A stretch of 64,000 nucleotides of DNA from Blautia parvula (GTDB lineage Bacteria > Bacillota > Clostridia > Lachnospirales > Lachnospiraceae): contig NZ_CP084061.1 of the NCBI RefSeq assembly GCF_020215665.1, positions 4,679,001-4,743,000 on the forward strand. Reading direction: 5' to 3'. Shown piece after piece: positions 26,255 through 33,767 of the stretch (position 1 is its first letter; every line of letters starts with the position of its first letter). The notes under the pieces were generated by a model, which saw only the letters and a list, made by a program, of their open reading frames with translations, was not told the DNA's origin and did no database searches. The translations under genes and the position numbers were made by a program.

Positions 26255-27577
26255 ATGCCAAGAATAGCTTTTATGGGGGCAGGCAGCACAATATTTGCAA
26301 AGAGTGTGCTGGGCGACTGCATCCTGACACCGGAGATACAGGAGCTGGAGATCGCGCTGCACGATATTGACCCGGTGCGGCTGGAGGATTCCAGGAAAAT
26401 GCTGGAGAACATAGCCTCAAACGCGGGGCGCAAAGTGAGGATTGAGGCCCACGCTGACAGGAAACAGGCTCTGAGAGGGGCGAAATATGTTGTCAATGCC
26501 ATACAGGTAGGGGGATATGATCCCTGCACAATTACGGATTTTGAGATTCCGAAGAAATACGGACTGCGCCAGACCATTGCAGACACCCTGGGGATAGGCG
26601 GCATATTCCGGGCACTCAGAACCATACCCGTGCTGGAGGAATTTGCTGCCGACATGATGGAAGTATGTCCGGATGCCCTGTTCATCAACTATTCCAACCC
26701 TATGGCCATGCTGACCGGATATCTGCAGACATACACGAAAATCAACACCATCGGTTTGTGCCACAGCGTGCAGGTCTGCATTCCCCAGCTCTTTAAGGCT
26801 CTGGACATGGAGGAACTGGTTCCGGAGGCAAGATGGGAGATTGCGGGCATTAACCATCAGGCATGGCTTTTGAAGGTTCAGGACGGCAGAGGAAATGATC
26901 TGTATCCGGAGATTAAAAAGCGTGCAGCGGCCTTTTTAAACGGCGAGGCTTCATATGACGCGGGCTGGGATAAGGTCCGCTATGAGATGATGCTGAGGTT
27001 TGGATATTACATAACAGAATCCTCTGAGCATAATGCGGAATATACGCCATGGTTTATAAAAGACAGGTATCCGGAGCTGATCGAGCGATATAACATTCCT
27101 TTGGATGAATATCCGAAACGCTGTATCAAACAGATCGGAGACTGGAAGCAGATGCGGGGAGAGCTGGTACAGAATGCGGAGATCAAGCATGAGAAGAGCC
27201 GCGAATTTGCATCGTTTATCATAAATTCTATGGAGAATGATGTTCCCTACCGCGTACACGGCAATGTCCGGAATACGGGCCTGATTCCCAACCTTCCCCC
27301 CAATGCATGTGTGGAGGTTCCCTGCCTGGTAGACAGGGATGGAATCCATCCCTGTTATGTGGGAAATCTTCCGGAACAGTGCGCTGCCATAAACCGTACG
27401 AACATCAATGTTCAGCTTCTGACGATCCAGGCCGCAAAATCCAGACGGAAAGAGGATATTTATATGGCGGCCATGATGGACCCCCATACAGCGGCGGAAC
27501 TGTCCATGGATGACATCAGGGCAATGTGCGATGAAATGCTGGAGGCACACGGTTCCTGGATGCCTGAATACAGATAA
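26255..27577 (+). CDS. GH4 glycosidase, probably alpha-galactosidase (MelA-like)
   Basis: 440-aa NAD- and Mn-dependent glycosidase that works by oxidation-elimination. The N-terminal Rossmann motif is FMGAGSTIFAK (6-16). NYSNPMA (145-151) and the metal-binding Cys169-His170 in GLCHSVQ, with His201 in AGINHQAW, mark the family. In GH4, the CHSV signature is associated with alpha-galactosidases, whereas CNxx marks phospho-glycosidases. No phosphotransferase gene is nearby, which fits an unphosphorylated substrate from the ABC importer. The layout binding protein-permease-permease-GH4 also matches Bacillus lplABCD, whose LplD acts on galacturonides, so specificity remains open. Confidence 0.88.
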   Translation: MPRIAFMGAGSTIFAKSVLGDCILTPEIQELEIALHDIDPVRLEDSRKMLENIASNAGRKVRIEAHADRKQALRGAKYVVNAIQVGGYDPCTITDFEIPKKYGLRQTIADTLGIGGIFRALRTIPVLEEFAADMMEVCPDALFINYSNPMAMLTGYLQTYTKINTIGLCHSVQVCIPQLFKALDMEELVPEARWEIAGINHQAWLLKVQDGRGNDLYPEIKKRAAAFLNGEASYDAGWDKVRYEMMLRFGYYITESSEHNAEYTPWFIKDRYPELIERYNIPLDEYPKRCIKQIGDWKQMRGELVQNAEIKHEKSREFASFIINSMENDVPYRVHGNVRNTGLIPNLPPNACVEVPCLVDRDGIHPCYVGNLPEQCAAINRTNINVQLLTIQAAKSRRKEDIYMAAMMDPHTAAELSMDDIRAMCDEMLEAHGSWMPEYR

Positions 27578-27606
27578 TAAACGTAAAAAGCAAGGAGATA
27601 AGTCAG

Positions 27607-28608
27607 ATGGAGAAAGTATTGAGAGTGGGTGTGCTGGGCATGGGAAATATGGGAAAAGCCCATGCGCGCAGTATGATGAGAATGGAGAATGTGGAGATTG
27701 CAGGACTGTGTTCTTCTCCGGCAGATGATGCAGAGGCCTTTGCCCGTGAAAATCATCTGGACTGCGGGATTTATGATGACGGTTTCCGCATGATAGAGGA
27801 GGCAGACCTTGATGCACTTTATATCTGCCTGCCGCCTTTTGCCCACAGCGGACAGCTTGAAGCGGCAGCAGACAGGGGAATCCATGTATTTATTGAAAAG
27901 CCCATTGCCCTGGATGTGGAGAGAGGAAAATCCATGTCGGATGCAGTGGAGCGTAATCATATTGTTTCCCAGGTAGGATACCATATGAGATTTGGAAGTG
28001 CGGTCAGGAAATTTAAAGAGTATATGGAAAACGGTACTGCGGGAAAACCTACGCTTTACATGGCAGATTATGAGTGCAACAGCCTTCACGGGCCCTGGTG
28101 GCGTGATGTTTCAAAATGCGGCGGTCAGGTTTTTGAGCAGGTCATCCATCTGTATGATATGGGGCTTTATCTGATGGGGGATGCGGATTGTGTGAACGGA
28201 CATATTGCGAATCTCTGCCATCAGGATGTGGAGGGTTATACCATTGAGGATACCAGTGTCTGCAGTATACATTTTAAAAATGGCGCTCTGGGTTCCATAT
28301 GCGGTTCCAACTGTTCCGTAAAAGAACAGTGGAACGGCAGATTCCGGGTCATCTGTGAGCATATGACAGCAGATTTCACTGACCACAATCACGGTGTTTT
28401 TACTTTTACAGATGAGAAAGAGCTCCGTACAGAAACGGTTGCGGAGGAAGTGGATGCCACGTATCTGGAGGACTGCTGTTTTATAGACACTATACGGGGC
28501 AGAAGGGAAAATACGGCAGGTGTGCCGGAAGGTTTAAAAGGTCTGCGGCTGGTGAGCGCAGTGGTGGAATCATCAGGAAAAAACGGGGCACGTGTTGTGC
28601 CGGAATAA
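27607..28608 (+). CDS. Gfo/Idh/MocA-family oxidoreductase
   Basis: 333-aa NAD(P)-dependent dehydrogenase. Rossmann motif GVLGMGNMGKAHARS (8-22) and the catalytic EKPIALD near 98-104, followed by the C-terminal alpha/beta substrate domain. Members oxidise sugar or inositol hydroxyls, often at C2 or C3. AGGAG precedes the ATG. Between a GH4 enzyme and a second dehydrogenase, it probably processes the imported glycoside or the released sugar. Exact substrate unknown. Confidence 0.9.
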   Translation: MEKVLRVGVLGMGNMGKAHARSMMRMENVEIAGLCSSPADDAEAFARENHLDCGIYDDGFRMIEEADLDALYICLPPFAHSGQLEAAADRGIHVFIEKPIALDVERGKSMSDAVERNHIVSQVGYHMRFGSAVRKFKEYMENGTAGKPTLYMADYECNSLHGPWWRDVSKCGGQVFEQVIHLYDMGLYLMGDADCVNGHIANLCHQDVEGYTIEDTSVCSIHFKNGALGSICGSNCSVKEQWNGRFRVICEHMTADFTDHNHGVFTFTDEKELRTETVAEEVDATYLEDCCFIDTIRGRRENTAGVPEGLKGLRLVSAVVESSGKNGARVVPE

Positions 28609-28637
28609 GAAAGAAATGACAAAAAGGAGAAGGTAAA

Positions 28638-29675
28638 ATGACAGGAAAAGAGATTGTTTCAACAGAACCGAGAAAAGCATACCTCAGAGAATATGAAGAC
28701 GTTCCGGTGAAAGAGAATGAGATTCGCGTGAAAGTAGAATTTGCCGCGGCAAAACACGGAACGGAGTTTACTCATTTCAGGGGTGAAGATCCATTTTTGG
28801 AAAATATTTTTGATGAAGAATATCTTCTTTTCAGAAAGAGCAAAGAGGCAGCAGAGAAACCATTTTTTATGCGCCCCGGAAATATGTGGATCGGTCATAT
28901 CACAGAGATGGGAAAGGAAGTAAAGGGATTTGAAATCGGAGAGCGGATAGCCGGTTATGGCCCTCTCAAAAGTACCCACACCCTCAAGGCAGAGGAGGCA
29001 TTTAAGATGCCGAAACGTATGACATGGAAGGAAGCTGTGTGCTATGACCCTGCACAGTTTGCCCTTGGAGGAATCCGGGACGGTCAGGTAAGGGTAGGAG
29101 ATAATGTGGTGATCTCAGGTCTGGGAGCCATCGGCCTGCTCGCTGCACAGTTTGCAAGACTGGCGGGAGCGGCAATGGTGATTGTATGCGATCCTATCGA
29201 AAAGCGGAGAAATGTAGCATTGGAGAATGGGGCGGATCTGGCTCTCGATTCTTCCTCCGTGGATGTGGGATTTGAGATCAAGAAAGCAACCGGGAAACGT
29301 GGGGCTGATGTAGTGATAGAGACCAGCGGTAATTACCATGCGCTCCAGCAGGCGATCAGGGGTGTGGTTTATAACGGAAATGTAGCTGTCGTCGGATGGT
29401 ATCACGAATGTCTGGGCGGCCTGAATCTCGGAAGGGAAGCACACTTTAACCAGCCCAACATCATTATATCAAGAGCCTGCAGTGAGCCGAACCGGGAATA
29501 TCCCAGATGGAGCTTTGAAAGAATCTGTAACACCTGTTGGGATATGCTGGCAAAAGGCCTGCTGAAATGTGAAAATATTGTTGACCCGGTTGTGCCCATA
29601 GACAAGGCCGCTGAGACCTATATGAGTATTGACAGGAACCCGTCCAGCAGTGTAAAGATGGGAGTAGAATTTTAA
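28638..29675 (+). CDS. MDR-superfamily sugar/alcohol dehydrogenase lacking zinc ligands
   Basis: 345 aa. The GroES-like N-terminal domain is followed by a Rossmann domain with GLGAIGLLAAQFARLAGA near 158-175 and the acidic residue in VIVCDP. The catalytic zinc Cys usually seen near residue 38 is replaced: the site reads AAKHGTEF. No four-cysteine structural-zinc lobe is present, so the enzyme looks zinc-independent. It ends the importer operon before a terminator. A sugar-linked redox role with the preceding dehydrogenase is inferred. Confidence 0.87.
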   Translation: MTGKEIVSTEPRKAYLREYEDVPVKENEIRVKVEFAAAKHGTEFTHFRGEDPFLENIFDEEYLLFRKSKEAAEKPFFMRPGNMWIGHITEMGKEVKGFEIGERIAGYGPLKSTHTLKAEEAFKMPKRMTWKEAVCYDPAQFALGGIRDGQVRVGDNVVISGLGAIGLLAAQFARLAGAAMVIVCDPIEKRRNVALENGADLALDSSSVDVGFEIKKATGKRGADVVIETSGNYHALQQAIRGVVYNGNVAVVGWYHECLGGLNLGREAHFNQPNIIISRACSEPNREYPRWSFERICNTCWDMLAKGLLKCENIVDPVVPIDKAAETYMSIDRNPSSSVKMGVEF

Positions 29676-29691
29676 CTGAATAAAGTTGGTG

Positions 29692-29731
29692 TATAACGGC
29701 CGGCCGGAGACATCCTGCAGGCCGTTATTTT
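29692..29731 (+). terminator. Terminator of the GH4 importer operon
   Basis: ATAACGGCC pairs with GGCCGTTAT (29720-29728), followed by a short T-rich run. Confidence 0.75.
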
Positions 29732-29847
29732 CATGTTTCCCTTCCCTCCGTTGGAAGATTGTGTTAAACTAGACAAAGAAAAAGAGTGAAAAGCTAAAAG
29801 TACCGGGATGTGCCCGGTCTGTGAGAGAACGATTAAGGGATAAAAAG

Positions 29848-30468
29848 ATGAAGATTTTGAAAACGGCGGGGAAAGTCATAGCAGCACCTGTGCTTTTCTG
29901 TGTATTTTTGCTGGCAAGGTGTTTTCAGTTTTTTTTAAAGGTCTGTGGAGCTGTGGTAACATTTGTGTGCATTCTGGCAGCCGTGGTGCTGACCATCGGC
30001 GTGGTGGCACAGATTGCGCTGCAGATGCAGGGACGCGGTCCGGGGATCGCAGCGATCATCATCAGTGTCTTGGTGGCGGCTGTTCTGGCATACGTGCCGG
30101 GCGCCGGTGTAGGTGCCGTGATGGTTGTTCTGGAAGGTATCTGCAGCTGGATCATGAAGTTTTATAAAACAGCGCTGGAGAGCGTACATATTGTGCACAA
30201 AAAGACAGGATACAAATGGGCCGATTATGACTGGGACAGCAATAAAGTCTACAACAGTGTCAGGAATTCTGCCATTGGAGAGAGCGAGAGAAGGATACAT
30301 TACTTTAAGGGTATCCACACCCAGGAGGAGTTAAAGCGGCGCGCCTGGGCACTGCTGAAGATCTACCAGCCGGACAACCGGTTTGGGGAGGATGAGATAA
30401 CGAGAAGCATTATGGCGGAATATGATTATTTAAAAAAGAAGCTGCCCAAAAGCAGCAGCGAGGAGTGA
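29848..30468 (+). CDS. Membrane protein with degenerate J-domain-like C-terminus
   Basis: 206 aa, not recognised as a named family. The first ~105 residues are hydrophobic with two or three membrane segments (about 10-58 and 66-98). A basic/aromatic linker and a soluble tail follow. Residues ~154-197 resemble helices II-III of a J domain: RAWALLKIYQPDNRFGEDE, where the invariant HPD is QPD. The true start is taken as the ATG at 29848 with AAGGG nine bases upstream; a GTG at 29821 is possible. Loss of the HPD histidine should abolish DnaK stimulation, so a scaffold or decoy role is more likely. Stands alone between a terminator and the pduL promoter. Confidence 0.65.
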   Translation: MKILKTAGKVIAAPVLFCVFLLARCFQFFLKVCGAVVTFVCILAAVVLTIGVVAQIALQMQGRGPGIAAIIISVLVAAVLAYVPGAGVGAVMVVLEGICSWIMKFYKTALESVHIVHKKTGYKWADYDWDSNKVYNSVRNSAIGESERRIHYFKGIHTQEELKRRAWALLKIYQPDNRFGEDEITRSIMAEYDYLKKKLPKSSSEE

Positions 30469-30553
30469 CAGCAGGCGCCTTCCGGCAGCAGTACACTTCG
30501 CCTCATGTACCGCGAAAAATGCAAAAAGTGCCAAAAGAATCCCTGCGGATGCG

Positions 30554-30581
30554 TTGACAAGCCTTTAAAAAAAGTTATAAT
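30554..30581 (+). promoter_or_regulatory. Strong promoter of the pduL-like gene
   Basis: TTGACA (30554-30559), a 16-bp spacer and TATAAT (30576-30581). The ~115-nt leader includes an inverted repeat at 30648-30671 (AACAGTTCAG against CTGAACCGTT, one mismatch). Confidence 0.8.
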
Positions 30582-30705
30582 AATAAATAGAGAATGTTAA
30601 TTGCAACAGGAGTATGGTTGTTGTGTGTGTTGAATGTATGTATTCGTAACAGTTCAGCTGACTGAACCGTTATGAACAAATTAATGATTGTGTGGAGGAT
30701 ATGAA

Positions 30706-31275
30706 ATGAAAGTATTAGTGGAAACATCTGCAAGACATTTACACTTATCCCAGGAACATCTGGAGATTCTGTTTGGCAAAGGCCATGAGCTGACTGTAAA
30801 GAAAATGCTGAGCCAGCCGGGACAGTTCGCATGTGAAGAAAAAGTTGAAGTGATCGGTTCCAAAGGCAGCCTGAAAATGTCTGTTTTAGGACCTGTAAGA
30901 AAAGATACTCAGGTTGAAGTATCCCTGACAGACGCAAGAAGCCTTGGCGTTGCTGCTCCTATCCGTGAGTCCGGCGATATCGCAGGCACAGGCGCATGTA
31001 AATTAGTTGGCCCGGAAGGTGAAGTAGAACTGACAGAGGGCGTTATTGCTGCAAAACGTCACGTACATATGACTCCGGAAGATGCTGAAAAAGCAGGCGT
31101 AAAAGACAAAGACATCGTTAAACTGGAAATCGAGTCTCCAAACGGAAGATCTCTTACATTCGGTGATGTAGTTGTACGTGTAAGCGCTTCTTATGCAACA
31201 GCAGCACACATTGATACAGATGAAGCCAACGCTTTGGCTCCTGGAAAAGAGTGCTACGGAGAAATGACGAAATAA
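30706..31275 (+). CDS. PduL-type phosphotransacylase, not in a microcompartment operon
   Basis: 189-aa protein with the duplicated PduL fold. Zinc-binding histidine motifs occur in each half: ARHLHLSQEHLE (9-20) and AAKRHVHMTPEDAEKAG (about 117-133). PduL interconverts acyl-CoA and acyl phosphate (acetyl or propanoyl). Canonical PduL belongs to propanediol microcompartments and has an N-terminal encapsulation peptide; no shell genes are nearby and the protein opens directly with the domain. A housekeeping phosphate acetyltransferase role is plausible. Strong own promoter, ribosome site GGAGG and own terminator make it monocistronic. Confidence 0.85.
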   Translation: MKVLVETSARHLHLSQEHLEILFGKGHELTVKKMLSQPGQFACEEKVEVIGSKGSLKMSVLGPVRKDTQVEVSLTDARSLGVAAPIRESGDIAGTGACKLVGPEGEVELTEGVIAAKRHVHMTPEDAEKAGVKDKDIVKLEIESPNGRSLTFGDVVVRVSASYATAAHIDTDEANALAPGKECYGEMTK

Positions 31276-31293
31276 TCTGAGACTGACAGATTT

Positions 31294-31325
31294 GCGCCCG
31301 GTATTGACCGGGCGCTTTTTTTATA
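31294..31325 (+). terminator. Terminator after the pduL-like gene
   Basis: GCGCCCGGT, loop ATTG and ACCGGGCGC, then a T-run to about 31322. Confidence 0.92.
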
Positions 31326-31541
31326 AAATTACTATTTACATTACCCTTGACAGAATCCCCCGGTTCTGTTACGCTGAGAACATATTCAAAACGAAGGCGT
31401 TCTGCTTTTGATTTCTTCGCAGTTTCTGCGGTTTTCCATTTTTAACAAATCTATAAAAGGAAGTGGGTGAGGCTTTGGGCGAAGTCTGTCTTTTTGTATT
31501 GTATTTTCCATTCTAAAAAGATATAATAAAGGGAGAAATGT

Positions 31542-32537
31542 ATGGGAGACATTGCATATCAAAATAAAGATATTGCACTTAAATATTTCGGCGATGCACT
31601 GAAGAATAAAAAACTGACTGTATATGGCCTGCCGCATATAAAAATAAAGGATTCCAGGCCTACAAACCTTCCTGCTATAGAAGCCAATGAGTTAAGGATA
31701 GATAATCTATTTATCCTTGAGGACGATTCCTATGCGCTGATCGATTATGAGAGCACTTTCGGGATTCAGGACATCATAAAATATGTAAACTACATAGCCA
31801 GGATCTTGAAACGTTTTATCAGACAGGAAAAAGGCCGGAGATCAGGAAAAGGCAGAAAAAGGCTGCCGATCATCCATCTGATCATTATATTTTCAGCAGA
31901 TATAAGTGATATAGATCCAAACATTCTGGACGTGGGATGTATGCAGCTGAAAATAGAACCGGTGTATCTTCTGCGCATGGATACAGCAAAAGTTTTATCA
32001 AAAATTCAGTGTAAAGTGGAAATGAAAGAAGCTTTGGATGATGATGAACTGCTGGAACTGATTGTTCTGCCGCTTACGGTAAAAGGCAGGGCAGAAAAGC
32101 AGGCATTGGCAGAGGAGACGGTAAGGCTGGCGCAGGAGATTCGGGATGAGGAGCAGCGCATGCAGGCCCTTGTCGGAATCCTTACCTTTGCGGATAAGAT
32201 CTTAGACAGGGATTATGCAAAAAGGATCAAGGAGGTGATAGGCATGAATAAGGTTGAACAGTTATTTTTTGATGAAGGAGTTGAGATGGGTATTGCAAAG
32301 GGCATTGCCAGAGGCAGAGTAAAAGGTGCGGCAGAGGGCAGAGCGGAGCTGATTGGATGTATAAGAAAGAAGTTAAAAAAGGGCTATGCGGTGATTGAGA
32401 TTGCTGAAGTATTGGAATTGGAGGCCTTATACGTCAGGAGAATAGCAGATCTGATACAAAATGAGCCCGAGGATTCTGATGTGGAGATTGCCGAGAAGCT
32501 GTTCCGGGAGGAGAGCGTGCAGCAGACCGCCGGATAA
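31542..32537 (+). CDS. Rpn/PD-(D/E)XK nuclease-family protein
   Basis: 331 aa. It resembles the Rpn (recombination-promoting nuclease, transposase-like) family common in Lachnospiraceae. A PD-(D/E)XK-like core is visible near 52-72 (Asp54, then ALIDYEST with Asp68 and Glu70). The segment MGIAKGIARGRVKGAAEGR precedes a C-terminal helix-turn-helix-like stretch (IEIAEVLELEALYVRRIADL), which is typical of this family. A lysine of the nuclease core is not assigned with certainty. Transcribed alone, with its own terminator. Cellular role unknown. Confidence 0.7.
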   Translation: MGDIAYQNKDIALKYFGDALKNKKLTVYGLPHIKIKDSRPTNLPAIEANELRIDNLFILEDDSYALIDYESTFGIQDIIKYVNYIARILKRFIRQEKGRRSGKGRKRLPIIHLIIIFSADISDIDPNILDVGCMQLKIEPVYLLRMDTAKVLSKIQCKVEMKEALDDDELLELIVLPLTVKGRAEKQALAEETVRLAQEIRDEEQRMQALVGILTFADKILDRDYAKRIKEVIGMNKVEQLFFDEGVEMGIAKGIARGRVKGAAEGRAELIGCIRKKLKKGYAVIEIAEVLELEALYVRRIADLIQNEPEDSDVEIAEKLFREESVQQTAG

Positions 32538-32575
32538 ATCGGGAATGCTGATAAAATGTTATTATATGGTATAGG

Positions 32576-32630
32576 AAAGCCGAAGAAAGAAGATATTAAT
32601 AGGGATATCTTTTTGCCTTCGGCTTTTTAT
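32576..32630 (+). terminator. Terminator after the Rpn-like gene
   Basis: AAAGCCGAAG pairs with CTTCGGCTTT across a 31-nt loop, followed by a T-run. Confidence 0.75.
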
Positions 32631-32660
32631 ATTGTCTTGAGGAAATACAAAGAATATAAA

Positions 32661-32683
32661 TGACCGAGTATGAACGAATATGG
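32661..32683 (+). promoter_or_regulatory. Distal FruR-type operator
   Basis: 23-bp direct repeat ending in TGAACGAATATGG, 19 of 23 identical to the copy at 32766-32788. The offset is exactly 105 bp, about ten helical turns. It is made of decamers of the type TGANNGANTA. Confidence 0.6.
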
Positions 32684-32755
32684 ATATATATACTTGAATA
32701 CACATTAAAATATTCAAAACTGTGCATATTGCACCAAAATGAGTCGCCATTTTCG

Positions 32756-32797
32756 TGAATTAATTTGATTGAATTTGAACGAATATGGCTGTATAAT
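32756..32797 (+). promoter_or_regulatory. fru promoter with proximal FruR-type operator
   Basis: Three decamers begin at 32756, 32766 and 32776 (TGAATTAATT, TGATTGAATT, TGAACGAATA), in step with one helical turn. They cover the -35 (32769-32774) and the spacer up to the -10 TATAAT at 32792. Bound repressor would block polymerase. Confidence 0.65.
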
Positions 32798-32849
32798 ACA
32801 GATAGTGAAAGAAAGAGATAACCGGAACAACCGGACAGGAGGGAAGCAT

Positions 32850-33752
32850 ATGATTTACACGGTCACATTCAATCCGTCACTGGATTATATCGTTTCCGTC
32901 GAGGATTTTCAGCTTGGTATGACGAACAGGACAGATTCCGAACTGCTGCTTCCGGGCGGCAAGGGCATCAATGTATCCACAGTGCTCATGAACCTGGGTA
33001 TTGAGAATACGGCACTGGGATTTACCGCCGGATTCACTGGCGATGAGATCCGCAGGAAAGTGGAGGAGATTGGCGTGAAAGCGGACTTCATCCAGATAGA
33101 GAAGGGAGTCTCAAGGATCAATCTGAAGCTGAAATCCATTGACGGTACAGAGATTAACGGACAGGGGCCGGATATTGGGAAAGAAAAGGTGGAGGAGCTG
33201 CTTCGGCGGCTGGATGGCCTGAGTGAGGGGGATGTGCTTGTCCTTGCAGGCAGTATCCCGGCATCTATGCCGGATGATATTTACAGGGATATCATGAAGC
33301 GGCTCACCGGGAGAGGAATCATGATCGTGGTGGATGCCACCAGAGATCTGCTGGTCAATGTACTGGAGTATCACCCCTTCCTGATCAAGCCCAACAACCA
33401 TGAACTGGGAGAGATATTCGGTACGGAGATCAAAACCAGGGAGGAAGTTCCCCCATACGCCAGAAAGCTGCAGGAAATGGGGGCTTGTAATGTGCTGGTT
33501 TCCATGGCAGGGCAGGGCGCGGTGCTGGCTGCTGCAGACGGAAGCTGCCATATGGCGCCTGCCCCAAAAGGGAGGCTTGTAAATGCAGTGGGAGCAGGGG
33601 ATTCCATGGTGGCCGGATTTCTGGCCGGATGGATGGAAAAGAAAGATTATGTCCACGCATTTCATATGGGAATCGCGGCGGGAAGTGCCAGCGCGTTCTC
33701 GGAATACCTGGCGAAACGCGAGGAAATAGAAGCTGTCTATCAAACCATATAA
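32850..33752 (+). CDS. fruK: 1-Phosphofructokinase
   Basis: Phosphorylates fructose-1-phosphate to fructose-1,6-bisphosphate. 300 aa, PfkB/ribokinase fold. The N-terminus MIYTVTFNPSLDYIV is typical of FruK. The substrate loop is LPGGKGINVSTVL near 38-50, the C-terminal PfkB signature with catalytic Asp is NAVGAGDSMVAGF near 246-258. The ATG at 32850 has AGGAGG; an in-frame start at 32769 would lie within the promoter. First gene of fruK-fruA-ptsH-ptsI-fruR. Confidence 0.95.
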   Translation: MIYTVTFNPSLDYIVSVEDFQLGMTNRTDSELLLPGGKGINVSTVLMNLGIENTALGFTAGFTGDEIRRKVEEIGVKADFIQIEKGVSRINLKLKSIDGTEINGQGPDIGKEKVEELLRRLDGLSEGDVLVLAGSIPASMPDDIYRDIMKRLTGRGIMIVVDATRDLLVNVLEYHPFLIKPNNHELGEIFGTEIKTREEVPPYARKLQEMGACNVLVSMAGQGAVLAAADGSCHMAPAPKGRLVNAVGAGDSMVAGFLAGWMEKKDYVHAFHMGIAAGSASAFSEYLAKREEIEAVYQTI

Positions 33753-33767
33753 AGGAAGGAAACGGGT

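Larger units (their letters stand above)
32538..32849 (+). promoter_or_regulatory. fruK upstream region: terminator, promoter and phased operators
   Basis: 312 bp. It holds the terminator of the preceding gene (32576-32630), two 23-bp direct-repeat operators (32661-32683 and 32766-32788) and a promoter TTGAAT (32769-32774), 17-bp spacer, TATAAT (32792-32797). AGGAGG precedes the fruK ATG. Confidence 0.75.

Noticed and set aside
26951-27817. 288-codon minus-strand frame
   Set aside because: Antisense to the GH4 gene and the following dehydrogenase, with no family features.
31542-32537. Transposon carrying the Rpn-like gene
   Set aside because: No terminal inverted repeats, target duplications or second transposition gene are visible.
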